Below, one piece after another: positions 1 to 7,985 of a stretch of DNA of 64,000 nt (position 1 is its first letter; the number at the start of each line of letters is the position of its first letter). Made by a program: the position numbers and the translations under genes. The stretch is from an uncultured Pelagibacteraceae bacterium (GTDB lineage: Bacteria; Pseudomonadota; Alphaproteobacteria; Pelagibacterales; Pelagibacteraceae). The stretch is from contig CACNZK010000002.1 in NCBI GenBank assembly GCA_902625035.1, positions 49,599-113,598 of the forward strand, in the 5' to 3' direction. The notes beneath the pieces were generated by a model, which saw nothing but the letters and a program-made list of their open reading frames with translations, ran no database searches and was not told the origin of the DNA.

Positions 1-1472
1 ATAAATTTTTCTGCAGCAGGAAGAATTAATTTTTTTCTATCACTTTTCATTTTATCGAAAATTCTAACCATCATAGATAACCTAGGGTTTTTCAAAAAAA
101 ATTTTCTATTTCTATCTATAAACCTCCAATACAATCCATCCATTATGTTGCACCAATCACCTTTTTTAAAATCCATCATTTTCATAAAGTAACTTGATCC
201 ACAGATATATGGTTTCGTAGCAAATATTCCTCCATCGCTAAATAATCCCATACCATAAACATTAGGCACCATTACCCAATCAGAAGAGTCTACAAACATT
301 TCCATAAACCATTTGTAAACAATGGTAGGTTTTATTTCACAAAGATTCATGATGTTAGATAAAATCATTAATCTTTCAATATGATGAGACCATCCATGGT
401 TTAAAGCATTTTTAATTGCATAATCTAGTGGAGGTAAACCAGTTGTACCTTCATACCATGACTTTTTCATTTTACGATTTTGTTTGAAAAAGTTTCCAGT
501 TTCCATTTCATTTGAATAACTTTGATAAATTCCTCTCATAAATTCTCTCCATCCTATAACCTGACGCACATAACCTTCTAGAGAATTTAATTTAATTTTT
601 TTACTTTTATGGAAATCTAAAACTTTTTTGATAATAAATTCAGGTGTGATTAAACCTAAGTTAATATAAGGACTTAAAGCACTGTGAAATAAAATATTAT
701 CTTTTTGATCAACTGCATCTTCATAATCACCAAATAAGTTAGATTTTTCTTTAATGAAAAAATTTAATAATTTGACCACATCATTATATTCTGTAGCAAG
801 CCAAAAATTTTTGGTTGTTCCTGGATGATCTTTAAATAGTTTTTCAATAATAGGTTTTAATTTTTTAGTATGATTAGTTTCATTTATTTTTGGAAATTTT
901 GGAATAGAGATGTTTTTGGGTAATTTATTTCTATTATCCTCATCAAAACTCCATTTGCCTCCAATAGGATTTCCATCGGAACCCATCAATATTCCAGATT
1001 TTTTTCTCACCTCCTTATAAAAAGTTGCCATGAAAGGTTTTTTTGATTTAGATAAATATTGTTTAAATTCATTTCTGGAATTTAAAAACATCGGAGTTTG
1101 GACAATGTTCCATTTAATTTTTTCTTTTTTAATGAATTGATCAATTTTTTTTTCAAAAAATTTATCCTCAACTTCAAAACTAGAAATCTCTTTTATTTTT
1201 TTTGAATTAATTATTTTTTTTAATTTTTTTAAATAGTCGTCTTTAAATTCTTTATCTTCAATTTTAAAATACTCTAATTTAAACTTATCTTTTCTAAGAG
1301 TTTCTGCATGCGAGCGCATCGATGATAAAAAGAGAAGGATTTTGTTTTTATGATGTTTTTCATAAGTACATAATTGGTAATCTTCTGCCATAAAAAATAG
1401 GTGGTCTTTTTTGAAGCGGTCCAAGTATTTTGATGGAAATAATTGATTACCCAGTATAAAAAATAACTTCAT
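1..1472 (-). CDS. Deoxyribodipyrimidine photolyase-related / cryptochrome-like protein, 3' part cut by window edge
   Basis: This is a FAD-binding flavoprotein of the prokaryotic photolyase/cryptochrome group (PhrB/CryB-like), expected to repair UV lesions in DNA or to sense light. The gene starts with ATG at 1472 and runs off the window, showing 490 residues of a family of about 510. Visible landmarks are the N-terminal FILGNQLFP strand, GWREFMRG near residue 307, HHIERLM, VPNVYGMG near 405 and SDGGIFATKPY. In PhrB-type proteins the next segment reads DYCxGC and holds two 4Fe-4S ligands. Here residues 434-439 read DFKKGD, so both cysteines are absent and only C441 lies nearby. The upstream ligand also appears replaced, in TGLPPLDY. 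The gene is divergent from an SDR gene across 27 bases. Family assignment is firm; substrate (6-4 or CPD lesion, or light sensing) is not resolved. Confidence 0.88.
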   Translation of the reverse strand, partial: MKLFFILGNQLFPSKYLDRFKKDHLFFMAEDYQLCTYEKHHKNKILLFLSSMRSHAETLRKDKFKLEYFKIEDKEFKDDYLKKLKKIINSKKIKEISSFEVEDKFFEKKIDQFIKKEKIKWNIVQTPMFLNSRNEFKQYLSKSKKPFMATFYKEVRKKSGILMGSDGNPIGGKWSFDEDNRNKLPKNISIPKFPKINETNHTKKLKPIIEKLFKDHPGTTKNFWLATEYNDVVKLLNFFIKEKSNLFGDYEDAVDQKDNILFHSALSPYINLGLITPEFIIKKVLDFHKSKKIKLNSLEGYVRQVIGWREFMRGIYQSYSNEMETGNFFKQNRKMKKSWYEGTTGLPPLDYAIKNALNHGWSHHIERLMILSNIMNLCEIKPTIVYKWFMEMFVDSSDWVMVPNVYGMGLFSDGGIFATKPYICGSSYFMKMMDFKKGDWCNIMDGLYWRFIDRNRKFFLKNPRLSMMVRIFDKMKSDRKKLILPAAEKF

Positions 1473-1499
1473 AATTAAATATAACTAATAAAATTTTTT

Positions 1500-2210
1500 A
1501 TGTCAGAAAAATATCTTATTTTTGGTGCGACAGGATCAATCGGTTCTAGTTTAGCTGAACAATTAGTAAACTCGGGAAATTCAGTTCATTTAGTAGGTAG
1601 AAATGAAAGTGAAACTAAAAATATTTCTGAAAAATTAGGTTGTACATTTACAATAGCTGATGTTTTGCAAGATGGATTTATCGAGAAAGTTAAAAATGAT
1701 ATTTCTGACGTAAAAGGTATCGCATATTGTGTGGGTTCAATTGATTTAAAACCTTTAAGAATGGTAAATGAACAAGATTTTAATAAATGTATGAAATTAA
1801 ATCTTTATTCAGCAGTTGAGATTATAAAAGGCTATCAAGATAGTTTAAAAAAAAATAAAGGCTCAGTAGTTTTATTTTCTACAGTTGCTGCGCAAAGAGG
1901 TTTTACAAATCATGCAATAATTGCATCCACAAAAGCTGCTGTTGAAGGATTGACGGTTTCTTTAGCTGCTGAATTCGCTCCACACATCAGAGTAAATTGT
2001 ATTGCACCAAGTTTAACAAATTCTAAAATCGCCGAACCTATGTTGAAAAATAAAGCTCTAGCAGAAGGAATTGCTAAAGCTCATCCCTTAAAAAGATTAG
2101 GAGAAGGTAAAGATTCTGCTTCTTTAGCTAAATTTCTTATCTCAGATGATAGCTCTTGGGTTACTGGACAGATTATAGCAGTGGACGGAGGGAGATCAAA
2201 GTTATCTTAA
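1500..2210 (+). CDS. SDR-family oxidoreductase-like protein without the catalytic tyrosine
   Basis: A 236-residue Rossmann protein of the short-chain dehydrogenase/reductase family. The nucleotide-binding GATGSIG lies at residues 9-15, the structural Asn in LNLYSA at N101, the catalytic Ser at S127, and the usual C-terminal VTGQIIAVDGG near 221-231. The normal YxxxK motif is altered: K145 is present, but residue 141 is Ile (NHAIIASTK), so the proton-donating Tyr is missing. The cofactor fold should be intact, but classical ketone/alcohol chemistry is doubtful. It heads an apparent operon with the next two genes (gaps of 6 and 5 bases) and is divergent from the photolyase gene. My recollection is that photolyase-adjacent SDRs in other alphaproteobacteria look similar, which would make this a subfamily trait. 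The substrate is unknown. Confidence 0.85.
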   Translation: MSEKYLIFGATGSIGSSLAEQLVNSGNSVHLVGRNESETKNISEKLGCTFTIADVLQDGFIEKVKNDISDVKGIAYCVGSIDLKPLRMVNEQDFNKCMKLNLYSAVEIIKGYQDSLKKNKGSVVLFSTVAAQRGFTNHAIIASTKAAVEGLTVSLAAEFAPHIRVNCIAPSLTNSKIAEPMLKNKALAEGIAKAHPLKRLGEGKDSASLAKFLISDDSSWVTGQIIAVDGGRSKLS

Positions 2211-2216
2211 GAAATT

Positions 2217-2519
2217 ATGTTTATTGCAATGAATAGATTTAAAATTGTTTTGGGTAAAGAGAGAGAATTTGAAGATGTTTGGAAAAATAGAGATACACAT
2301 CTTGATGGAGTGAAAGGTTTCAAAAATTTTAATTTAATAAAAGGTGATACAAATGAAGAATATTCTTTGTATTCATCTCATAGCACATGGGATTCAAAAG
2401 AAGATTTTATAAATTGGACAAAATCCGAGGCTTTTAGACTTGCCCATAAAAATGCTGCTCAGCATAGGGATTTGTATTTAGGCCCACCAGACTTTGAAGG
2501 TTTTGAAGTAGTATTCTAA
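2217..2519 (+). CDS. Antibiotic biosynthesis monooxygenase (ABM) / IsdG-like protein
   Basis: A 100-residue cytosolic ferredoxin-like alpha/beta barrel protein of the ABM superfamily, which includes the heme-degrading IsdG/HmoB enzymes. The N-terminal MNRFKI strand, the W-x-x-R-x-x-HL helix near residues 22-29, GFKNFNLI, and the segment EDFINWTKSEAFRLAH follow the IsdG/HmoB pattern, with an Asn early in strand 1 and a His late in the helix. It lies 6 bases after the SDR gene and 5 before the sugar dehydrogenase gene, so it is probably co-transcribed with them. Heme degradation is a possibility from resemblance only; a dimeric stress-related monooxygenase of unknown substrate is equally open. 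Confidence 0.75.
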   Translation: MFIAMNRFKIVLGKEREFEDVWKNRDTHLDGVKGFKNFNLIKGDTNEEYSLYSSHSTWDSKEDFINWTKSEAFRLAHKNAAQHRDLYLGPPDFEGFEVVF

Positions 2520-2524
2520 TTAAT

Positions 2525-3586
2525 ATGAAAAGATTTTTCATATTATTTTTTTTTATACTTTTTTTTCCAAACATTTCTTACTCAAATTATGAATTTCAAA
2601 AACTAGTAAACTTAAAGGATCCTTGGGGATCAACTTTTGTTGATGAAAATAATTTAATTATTACTGAAAAAAACGGATCAATAAAATTATTTAATATCAA
2701 GTCAAAAAAGATTACTAGTTTAGAACATAATTTAAATATTCTTGAACATGGTCAAGGTGGTTTACTTGATATACTTTATCATAGTAATTATATATATGTA
2801 TCTTATTCAGAAAATAGAGGAAATAGGAAAACAAGCACTTCTATTGCAAAATCAAAATTTAATAATCAATATTTAAATTTTAAAAATATTTTTCAGGCAA
2901 ATCCACCAATAGACTCGGGTTATCATTTTGGATCAAGGCTCGCGATTAAAGATGACTATCTTTTTGCGTCTGCGGGAGAAAGAGGGAAAGGTATGATTGC
3001 ACAAGACCCATCTAAGCATCCTGGTAGTATTATAAGAATTTATTTAGATGGTGGTATTCCTGAAGATAATCCTAAATATGAAGGAAAGTCTAATTGGTTA
3101 CCTGAAATTTATCAAATCGGTGTAAGGAATCCTCAAGGATTAACTTTATCACCATTTGATGGAAAAATTTACATGAGTAACCATGGAGCAAAAGGTGGTG
3201 ATTGGTTTGGAGAAGTTAAAAAAGGTGAGAATTATGGTTGGAAAATACTTGGATGGGGTGGAACAAACTATTCAGGTACCAAAATTGGTCCAAAATGGAA
3301 ACCTGGATTTACTAAAGCTATACATTATTGGGTTCCATCAATCGCCACAAGTGCCATTACCATTTACAAAGGTAAAGAATTTAAAGAATGGAATGGGCAT
3401 GCACTAATAACTTCATTAAAAGATAAATCTATTAGGAAACTAATTTTTAAAAATACCAAAGAAGTTAAGGAAGAAATAATTTTTAAAGGTAAAATTGGAA
3501 GAATTAGAGATATACAAGTTCACCCTGTAAATGGAAAAATTTATCTTTTAGCAAACGATAATCTGTGGTTAATGGAGAATAAATAA
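2525..3586 (+). CDS. PQQ-dependent sugar (aldose) dehydrogenase family, periplasmic
   Basis: A 353-residue secreted beta-propeller related to soluble glucose/sorbosone dehydrogenases (E. coli YliI type). Residues 1-20 form a signal peptide rich in Phe and Ile, with likely cleavage after SYS. Family motifs are the strand with LIITEKNGSIKLF, HGQGGLLDI near residue 75, YHFGSRLA with H134 in the position of the catalytic His, GSIIRIYLDGGIPEDNP, YQIGVRNPQGL, and the late propeller blade with ENYGWK. Such enzymes oxidise sugars in the periplasm with PQQ as cofactor. No PQQ synthesis genes occur in the window, so cofactor would come from elsewhere. It is the last gene of a probable three-gene operon. 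Confidence 0.83.
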   Translation: MKRFFILFFFILFFPNISYSNYEFQKLVNLKDPWGSTFVDENNLIITEKNGSIKLFNIKSKKITSLEHNLNILEHGQGGLLDILYHSNYIYVSYSENRGNRKTSTSIAKSKFNNQYLNFKNIFQANPPIDSGYHFGSRLAIKDDYLFASAGERGKGMIAQDPSKHPGSIIRIYLDGGIPEDNPKYEGKSNWLPEIYQIGVRNPQGLTLSPFDGKIYMSNHGAKGGDWFGEVKKGENYGWKILGWGGTNYSGTKIGPKWKPGFTKAIHYWVPSIATSAITIYKGKEFKEWNGHALITSLKDKSIRKLIFKNTKEVKEEIIFKGKIGRIRDIQVHPVNGKIYLLANDNLWLMENK

Positions 3587-3641
3587 CTTTTAAATACAGA
3601 TATTTTTTTTTGTGTTAAAAATTTGAATTAATTTAGATCTT

Positions 3642-4544
3642 ATGATTTGGGCAATTTTTGCAGTTCTAGCAGCTTTTTTTCAAAATTTAAGAACGTCATT
3701 ACAAAAAAAATTAAATAAAAATCTTTCAATAGTCGCTTCAACTTACGTAAGATTTGCATTTGCATTACCTTTTGCATTAATAGTGTTTTTTTTTAATTTT
3801 GGAAATTTTGATATTATTTCAACAGTTTTAAATCAATCTAATTTTTTTTACTATACTTTTCTAGGGTCTGTTATTCAAATAACTTTTACATTAACGTTAT
3901 TGTATCTCTTTAGATTTTCAAATTTCGTAGTTGGTACATCCTTAAGTAAAACAGAAGTAATTCAAATTGCTATTTTTGAATATATAATATTGAAAGATAA
4001 ACTAAATTTATTTGGAATATTTGGAATAATTATAGCTACAATTGGTGTTATTATGATTTCCATAAAAGATTTAAGGTTATTTTTTAAAAACTTTTTTTCA
4101 AAAGTTACACTAATTGGATTAGCTGCAGGTCTTCTTTTAGGTCTCAGTGTTGTTTATTTTAGAGCAGCCGCCTTATCACTAGAAAATTTTTCTTCAAATT
4201 TTGATAAGGCATTTATGACTGTTTTCTTTGCCTTAATTATTCAAACGGCGGTAATTACCATTTATCTTGTAATCTTTGAAAGATCAGAATTTAAAAAGTT
4301 TCTTGAAAATAAATTTGAAATTTTTTTAGCAGGATTATCTGGTTTTTTAGCTACATTGTCATGGTTTTTTGCTTTTACTTTAATACAAGCATCTTTTGTA
4401 AGGGCCTTGGGTCAAATTGAAATTTTCTTTAGCTATGTATCTTCAAAATATCTTTTTAAAGAAAAAATAACTTTTATTGAAATTTTAGGAGTCTTAACAT
4501 TTATAGCTGGAGCGACTATATTATTACTTACAAAAACTAATTGA
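3642..4544 (+). CDS. EamA-family (DMT) transporter
   Basis: A 300-residue inner-membrane protein with about ten hydrophobic segments arranged as two EamA repeats (roughly residues 1-137 and 155-296). It starts MIWAIFAVLAAFFQNLRTSLQKKL and has typical short basic loops. Members of the drug/metabolite transporter superfamily export amino acids, nucleotides or other small metabolites, but substrates cannot be read from sequence. It lies 55 bases after the sugar dehydrogenase gene on the same strand and ends 4 bases before the convergent SHOCT gene. Confidence 0.85.
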   Translation: MIWAIFAVLAAFFQNLRTSLQKKLNKNLSIVASTYVRFAFALPFALIVFFFNFGNFDIISTVLNQSNFFYYTFLGSVIQITFTLTLLYLFRFSNFVVGTSLSKTEVIQIAIFEYIILKDKLNLFGIFGIIIATIGVIMISIKDLRLFFKNFFSKVTLIGLAAGLLLGLSVVYFRAAALSLENFSSNFDKAFMTVFFALIIQTAVITIYLVIFERSEFKKFLENKFEIFLAGLSGFLATLSWFFAFTLIQASFVRALGQIEIFFSYVSSKYLFKEKITFIEILGVLTFIAGATILLLTKTN

Positions 4545-4548
4545 TTAT

Positions 4549-4815
4549 TTAACTGTCTAATAACTTATTTTTTGCTTTTTCAAATTCATCTTGAGTCAAT
4601 GCACCACTTTCCTTTAACGCATTAAGTTTTTCTAACTCCTCACTTAAAGATTTATTAGTGTTTGGCTCCTCGATGTTATCATTTATTTCATTCTCTTCTT
4701 TTTTGGCTTGGTTAGCTTGTTTTGCACTTACGCCACTCATGATAGCTCTCGTACCTAAATATAAAACAAAAAATAAAATAGGAATTACCAGTCCAAAAAA
4801 AATTAATTTTTCCAT
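4549..4815 (-). CDS. Small membrane protein with C-terminal SHOCT domain
   Basis: An 88-residue protein with one N-terminal transmembrane helix (about residues 5-23), a charged linker rich in Asn and Glu, and a C-terminal SHOCT-type helical hairpin. The hairpin reads SLSEELEKLNALKESG followed by ALTQDEFEKAK, the usual L-x-L-x-x-G-x-I/L-T-x-E-E-F pattern. SHOCT domains are short oligomerisation modules with no known enzyme activity. The gene lies 3 bases after the 75-residue membrane protein gene and downstream of folD, so the three may share a transcript. Function unknown. Confidence 0.75.
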   Translation of the reverse strand: MEKLIFFGLVIPILFFVLYLGTRAIMSGVSAKQANQAKKEENEINDNIEEPNTNKSLSEELEKLNALKESGALTQDEFEKAKNKLLDS

Positions 4816-4818
4816 TAT

Positions 4819-5046
4819 TCAGTCTTCATCCTCTTCTCTCCAATTTTTTTCGTACATTAACCATGCTGCGTATATAACCGAAAATGTACCTACTATCATA
4901 CCATAATCGAACCCTGTTTGTTGATCATATAAGTACCATCCCAATTGGGTTGCTCCGATGGTAGGGACCGTTAAAATTAAAAAAATAATTGCAATTCTAT
5001 AAGGATATCTAGGTTTCTTCACAATATTAAAGTACCAAAAAATCAA
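4819..5046 (-). CDS. Small two-helix membrane protein of unknown function
   Basis: A 75-residue protein with two hydrophobic segments (about residues 16-37 and 48-64) and an acidic C-terminus ending in EEDED. I do not recognise the family. The longest reading starts with TTG at 5046, 13 bases after the folD stop. An in-frame GTG at 5022, giving a basic start KKPRYPYRI, looks at least as likely, and no clear ribosome site decides. It is followed after 3 bases by the SHOCT gene, suggesting a folD-coupled pair of small membrane proteins. Confidence 0.6.
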   Translation of the reverse strand: MIFWYFNIVKKPRYPYRIAIIFLILTVPTIGATQLGWYLYDQQTGFDYGMIVGTFSVIYAAWLMYEKNWREEDED

Positions 5047-5059
5047 TTGAGTTGTAACT

Positions 5060-5905
5060 TTAAAGTTGCGATCTTTTGAAACACTCTACAGTATTTTTTA
5101 ACAAACAAGCAATGGTCATTGGTCCAACTCCACCTGGAACCGGTGTTAAAGCTTTAGCATTTTTTGAAACTTCATCGAATGCAACATCACCAACTATGCC
5201 TTTATCTGTTTTATTGATTCCAACATCAATTACGATAGTATCTTTTTTAACCCAATCTCCTTTAACAAGTTCAGGAATACCTACTGCAGCAATAATAATA
5301 TCTGCTTCTAAACATTCAGCCTTGAGATCTTGTGTTTTTGAGTGGGTAATAGTGACAGTACAATTTTCTTTTAAGAGAAGTTGAGTCATTGGTTTTCCAT
5401 TAAGATTCGATCTTCCAACCACAACTGCTTTTTTCCCACTTAAGTTTGGCTCAATTTTTTTAATCAAAAGATAACATCCCAAAGGAGTGCATGGCACAGA
5501 ACTTTCATAACCTGAAGAAAGATTACCAACATTCATAGGATGAAATCCATCAACGTCTTTAGATGGATGAATAGCCTCAATAATTTTTTGTTTATCTATA
5601 TGTTTTGGTAAAGGTAATTGAACTAAAATACCTGAAACGCTTTTATCCTTATTTAATTCATCTATCTTTTCTAAAATAACTTTTTCTTCAACTGAGTCTG
5701 GATACTTAATTACATCTGACTTTAAGCCGACCTCTTTTGCTGATTTCTCTTTGTTCCTTACGTATATTTGACTTGGTGTAAGATCTCCAATCAAAATAAC
5801 TGTTAATCCTGGAACTTTATTATATTTATTTTTTAATTCAGTTACTTCTTGTTTAAGTTCCTCTCTTAATTCAGCTGCTGCTTTTTTTCCGTCAATTAAA
5901 ATCAT
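5060..5905 (-). CDS. folD: Bifunctional methylenetetrahydrofolate dehydrogenase / methenyltetrahydrofolate cyclohydrolase
   Basis: FolD interconverts 5,10-methylene-, 5,10-methenyl- and 10-formyl-tetrahydrofolate in the cytosol using NADP. The 281-residue product has the substrate motif YVRNKEK with Y48 and catalytic K52, VQLPLPKH, KDVDGFHP, the NADP-binding region GRSNLNGKP, and the C-terminal PGGVGPMTIA. I start at the ATG at 5905 (MILIDGKKAA), which matches family length. A longer in-frame reading to 5962 would overlap the YggT gene and adds no homologous sequence. It lies 5 bases after the YggT gene. It supplies formyl-THF for purine synthesis, including PurH encoded in this window. Confidence 0.95.
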   Translation of the reverse strand: MILIDGKKAAAELREELKQEVTELKNKYNKVPGLTVILIGDLTPSQIYVRNKEKSAKEVGLKSDVIKYPDSVEEKVILEKIDELNKDKSVSGILVQLPLPKHIDKQKIIEAIHPSKDVDGFHPMNVGNLSSGYESSVPCTPLGCYLLIKKIEPNLSGKKAVVVGRSNLNGKPMTQLLLKENCTVTITHSKTQDLKAECLEADIIIAAVGIPELVKGDWVKKDTIVIDVGINKTDKGIVGDVAFDEVSKNAKALTPVPGGVGPMTIACLLKNTVECFKRSQL

Positions 5906-5910
5906 AAGTA

Positions 5911-6201
5911 TTAAAATATTAATGGTGCGATGTAGAGCTTCATACACATTTCTATAAACCAAATCAATAGAAGTAATATAATTGGTGAGATATCTAAGGA
6001 TCCTAAATTAGGTAAAAAACGTCTAATTTTATTAAGTATAGGATCCGTTAAACGATAAGTTAATTCTAAAATTGAATAAACAAGTCTGTTTTGTGTATTT
6101 AAAACATTAAAGGCAACTAACCAACTCACTATTACATTCGCTATTACAACATAGGAATAAAGCTTTAATATTTGTAAAGCTAAATAAAAAATGGCTATCA
6201 T
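5911..6201 (-). CDS. YggT-family membrane protein
   Basis: A 96-residue inner-membrane protein with two hydrophobic hairpins (about residues 3-30 and 68-94) joined by a loop with the YggT signature: ELTYRLTDPILNKIRRFLPN followed by GSLDISPIILLLLIWF. YggT proteins are linked to osmotic tolerance and cell-envelope organisation in various bacteria, but their molecular role is unclear. Its ATG overlaps the TGA of the MscS gene by 4 bases (ATGA), implying translational coupling, and folD follows after 5 bases. The pairing with a mechanosensitive channel fits an osmotic context. Confidence 0.85.
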   Translation of the reverse strand: MIAIFYLALQILKLYSYVVIANVIVSWLVAFNVLNTQNRLVYSILELTYRLTDPILNKIRRFLPNLGSLDISPIILLLLIWFIEMCMKLYIAPLIF

Positions 6202-7283
6202 TTTTTTTCTATATAGATAGAGGAACTCGGGAATGCAAAAGATGCTTTGTTTTTTTCAACAATCTTTTTTATTTCAATCGCTAATTTCTCTTTTACTGAT
6301 AACCACTCATTCCAACTGTCTGATTTAGTAAAACAACGAACATACATATCAATTGAACTATCTGAAAATTTGTCAACTCTCACTGCAATTCCTATACTTG
6401 TATTAAAGTCTTCGCTTTTTTGAATGTGATCCTCAATTTCATTTCTTATAGTTTTTAATTGATCAACCGTTGTGTCATATTGGAGAGTTATAATCCAACT
6501 GATTAACCAATTAGATGTTTCACTAACATTTACAACTGCATTTTCAGCAAATTGAAAATTAGGAATTATTGCTAGTGATTTATCAAACTTTCTAATTGTT
6601 GTTGATCTAAATCCAATTTTTTCAACTATCCCCTCTATAATTCCCTCTACCAATATCCAATCACCTATTTTAAATCTTTTTTCAACTAAAACTAAAATAC
6701 CTGAAATCAAATTTTTAAATAAATCTTGAGCACCTAGGGCTACTGCAACACCAAATAAACCAAGACCAGCAATAATAGGTCCTATTTTTATTCCCCACAG
6801 TTCTAATACTGCGGCTAGACCTAAAATAAAAATAAGTATTTTTAAAGATTTAATTATCCAACCAATTAACTCTCTTGTTAAAATTTTATCAAGTCCACTT
6901 AAAATATAAGACACAGGTTCAATAATTTGATGTATCACCCAAAAAATTAAAATTGTTATTAAAGTTCTATTAATTGTGTCAACAACTTCTCTGCCTTCAA
7001 TAGAAAAGGTCATGTAATAACTTGCTATAAAAAAACCTAAAACAATAGGTAAGAATCTTGCTGGCCCAATCATTGCAGATACAAAAGTATCATCTAATTT
7101 ATTGGTAGTTCTTTTAGAAATTATCTCTAATTTTTTAATAATAAGTTTACTAATTAGTCCTCTAAAAATTAAAAAGATTAAAAATATTCCAATACCAATT
7201 AATATCTGAAAAATATCTACTCCCAATATCCCTTTGTTCCAGACTGATAAAAAGACCTCAGAAAAATTATTTATTATTTCCAT
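6198..7283 (-). CDS. MscS-family mechanosensitive ion channel
   Basis: A 361-residue inner-membrane protein. Four or five hydrophobic segments precede the pore helix, about residues 165-195, with the Gly/Ala pattern AGLGLFGVAVALGAQDLFKN. The soluble beta domain follows, including FKIGDWILVEG near residue 205, VEKIGFRSTTIRKFD, and the IPNFQFAENAVVNVS stretch typical of MscS. Such channels open under membrane tension to release solutes on hypo-osmotic shock. The gene is 2 bases downstream of hemD and overlaps the YggT gene, giving a hemC-hemD-mscS-yggT-folD run on the minus strand. Confidence 0.92.
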   Translation of the reverse strand: MEIINNFSEVFLSVWNKGILGVDIFQILIGIGIFLIFLIFRGLISKLIIKKLEIISKRTTNKLDDTFVSAMIGPARFLPIVLGFFIASYYMTFSIEGREVVDTINRTLITILIFWVIHQIIEPVSYILSGLDKILTRELIGWIIKSLKILIFILGLAAVLELWGIKIGPIIAGLGLFGVAVALGAQDLFKNLISGILVLVEKRFKIGDWILVEGIIEGIVEKIGFRSTTIRKFDKSLAIIPNFQFAENAVVNVSETSNWLISWIITLQYDTTVDQLKTIRNEIEDHIQKSEDFNTSIGIAVRVDKFSDSSIDMYVRCFTKSDSWNEWLSVKEKLAIEIKKIVEKNKASFAFPSSSIYIEKK

Positions 7284-7285
7284 AG

Positions 7286-7984
7286 TTAAATTTTATATAA
7301 CAAAAATTCCTCTTCTCCAGGATTAAAAAGAAATATCTTTTTCCACTTAATTTCATTTAGTTTAGCTGATGTTTTTTCACCTATACACATCAAATTGGTA
7401 CTCATCCAAAGACTTTCTAATTGATTAAATTTTATAAACTTTAAAAAACTCGATGCGCTATTTTGTGAATAAACGTAAACCATATCGGGCATATCGAGCT
7501 TCAACTTATTAATAAAATCATTATCAAATTTTTCATTATGTACAGATTCATAGTTTATCAATCTTTTAACGTCATATCCCTCATTTTGGAGCTGATTATC
7601 AAGATCTACTGAGATGTTTTCTCCACTTACATAAATTAATTTACCCTCTGTTTTATCAAAATTCTGTAATATCAATTCTTTTAAATTTAGAACGTTTCCT
7701 TCTGCTGCAATTGTATTAGAAAAACCATGACCTCTCGCTTCTTTTTCAGTTGAATTTCCAACGCAAAAACATTTTATTTTTTTATCTAACCTGTTTAATT
7801 CTAAAAATTTCACAGCATTAGAACTTGTAAATACAATACCTCTAAATTCAGAAAGATCTATTTTTTCATGAAGAATCTTTTTAATAGATAATAAAGGTAA
7901 ATGTGAAACCTTATGACCAAGAGACTGGAACTTAATTATCATTTCAGAACAATCTTCTAGAGGTCTGGTTAATAGAATATGCAT
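7286..7984 (-). CDS. hemD: Uroporphyrinogen-III synthase
   Basis: HemD cyclises hydroxymethylbilane into uroporphyrinogen III, the precursor of heme and corrins. The 232-residue protein is a diverged member of a poorly conserved family: it begins MHILLTRPLEDC, has GIVFTSSNAVKFLE near residue 48, FCVGNSTEKEA near 71, and YVYSQNSASSFLKF near 170. It starts 1 base after the hemC stop, which is the usual hemC-hemD order and the strongest support for the call. No truncation is apparent. Confidence 0.88.
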   Translation of the reverse strand: MHILLTRPLEDCSEMIIKFQSLGHKVSHLPLLSIKKILHEKIDLSEFRGIVFTSSNAVKFLELNRLDKKIKCFCVGNSTEKEARGHGFSNTIAAEGNVLNLKELILQNFDKTEGKLIYVSGENISVDLDNQLQNEGYDVKRLINYESVHNEKFDNDFINKLKLDMPDMVYVYSQNSASSFLKFIKFNQLESLWMSTNLMCIGEKTSAKLNEIKWKKIFLFNPGEEEFLLYKI

Positions 7985-7985
7985 T

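Noticed and set aside
5906..5962. Longer FolD N-terminus starting at 5962
   Set aside because: It overlaps the YggT gene and has no FolD homology; the ATG at 5905 gives the family length.
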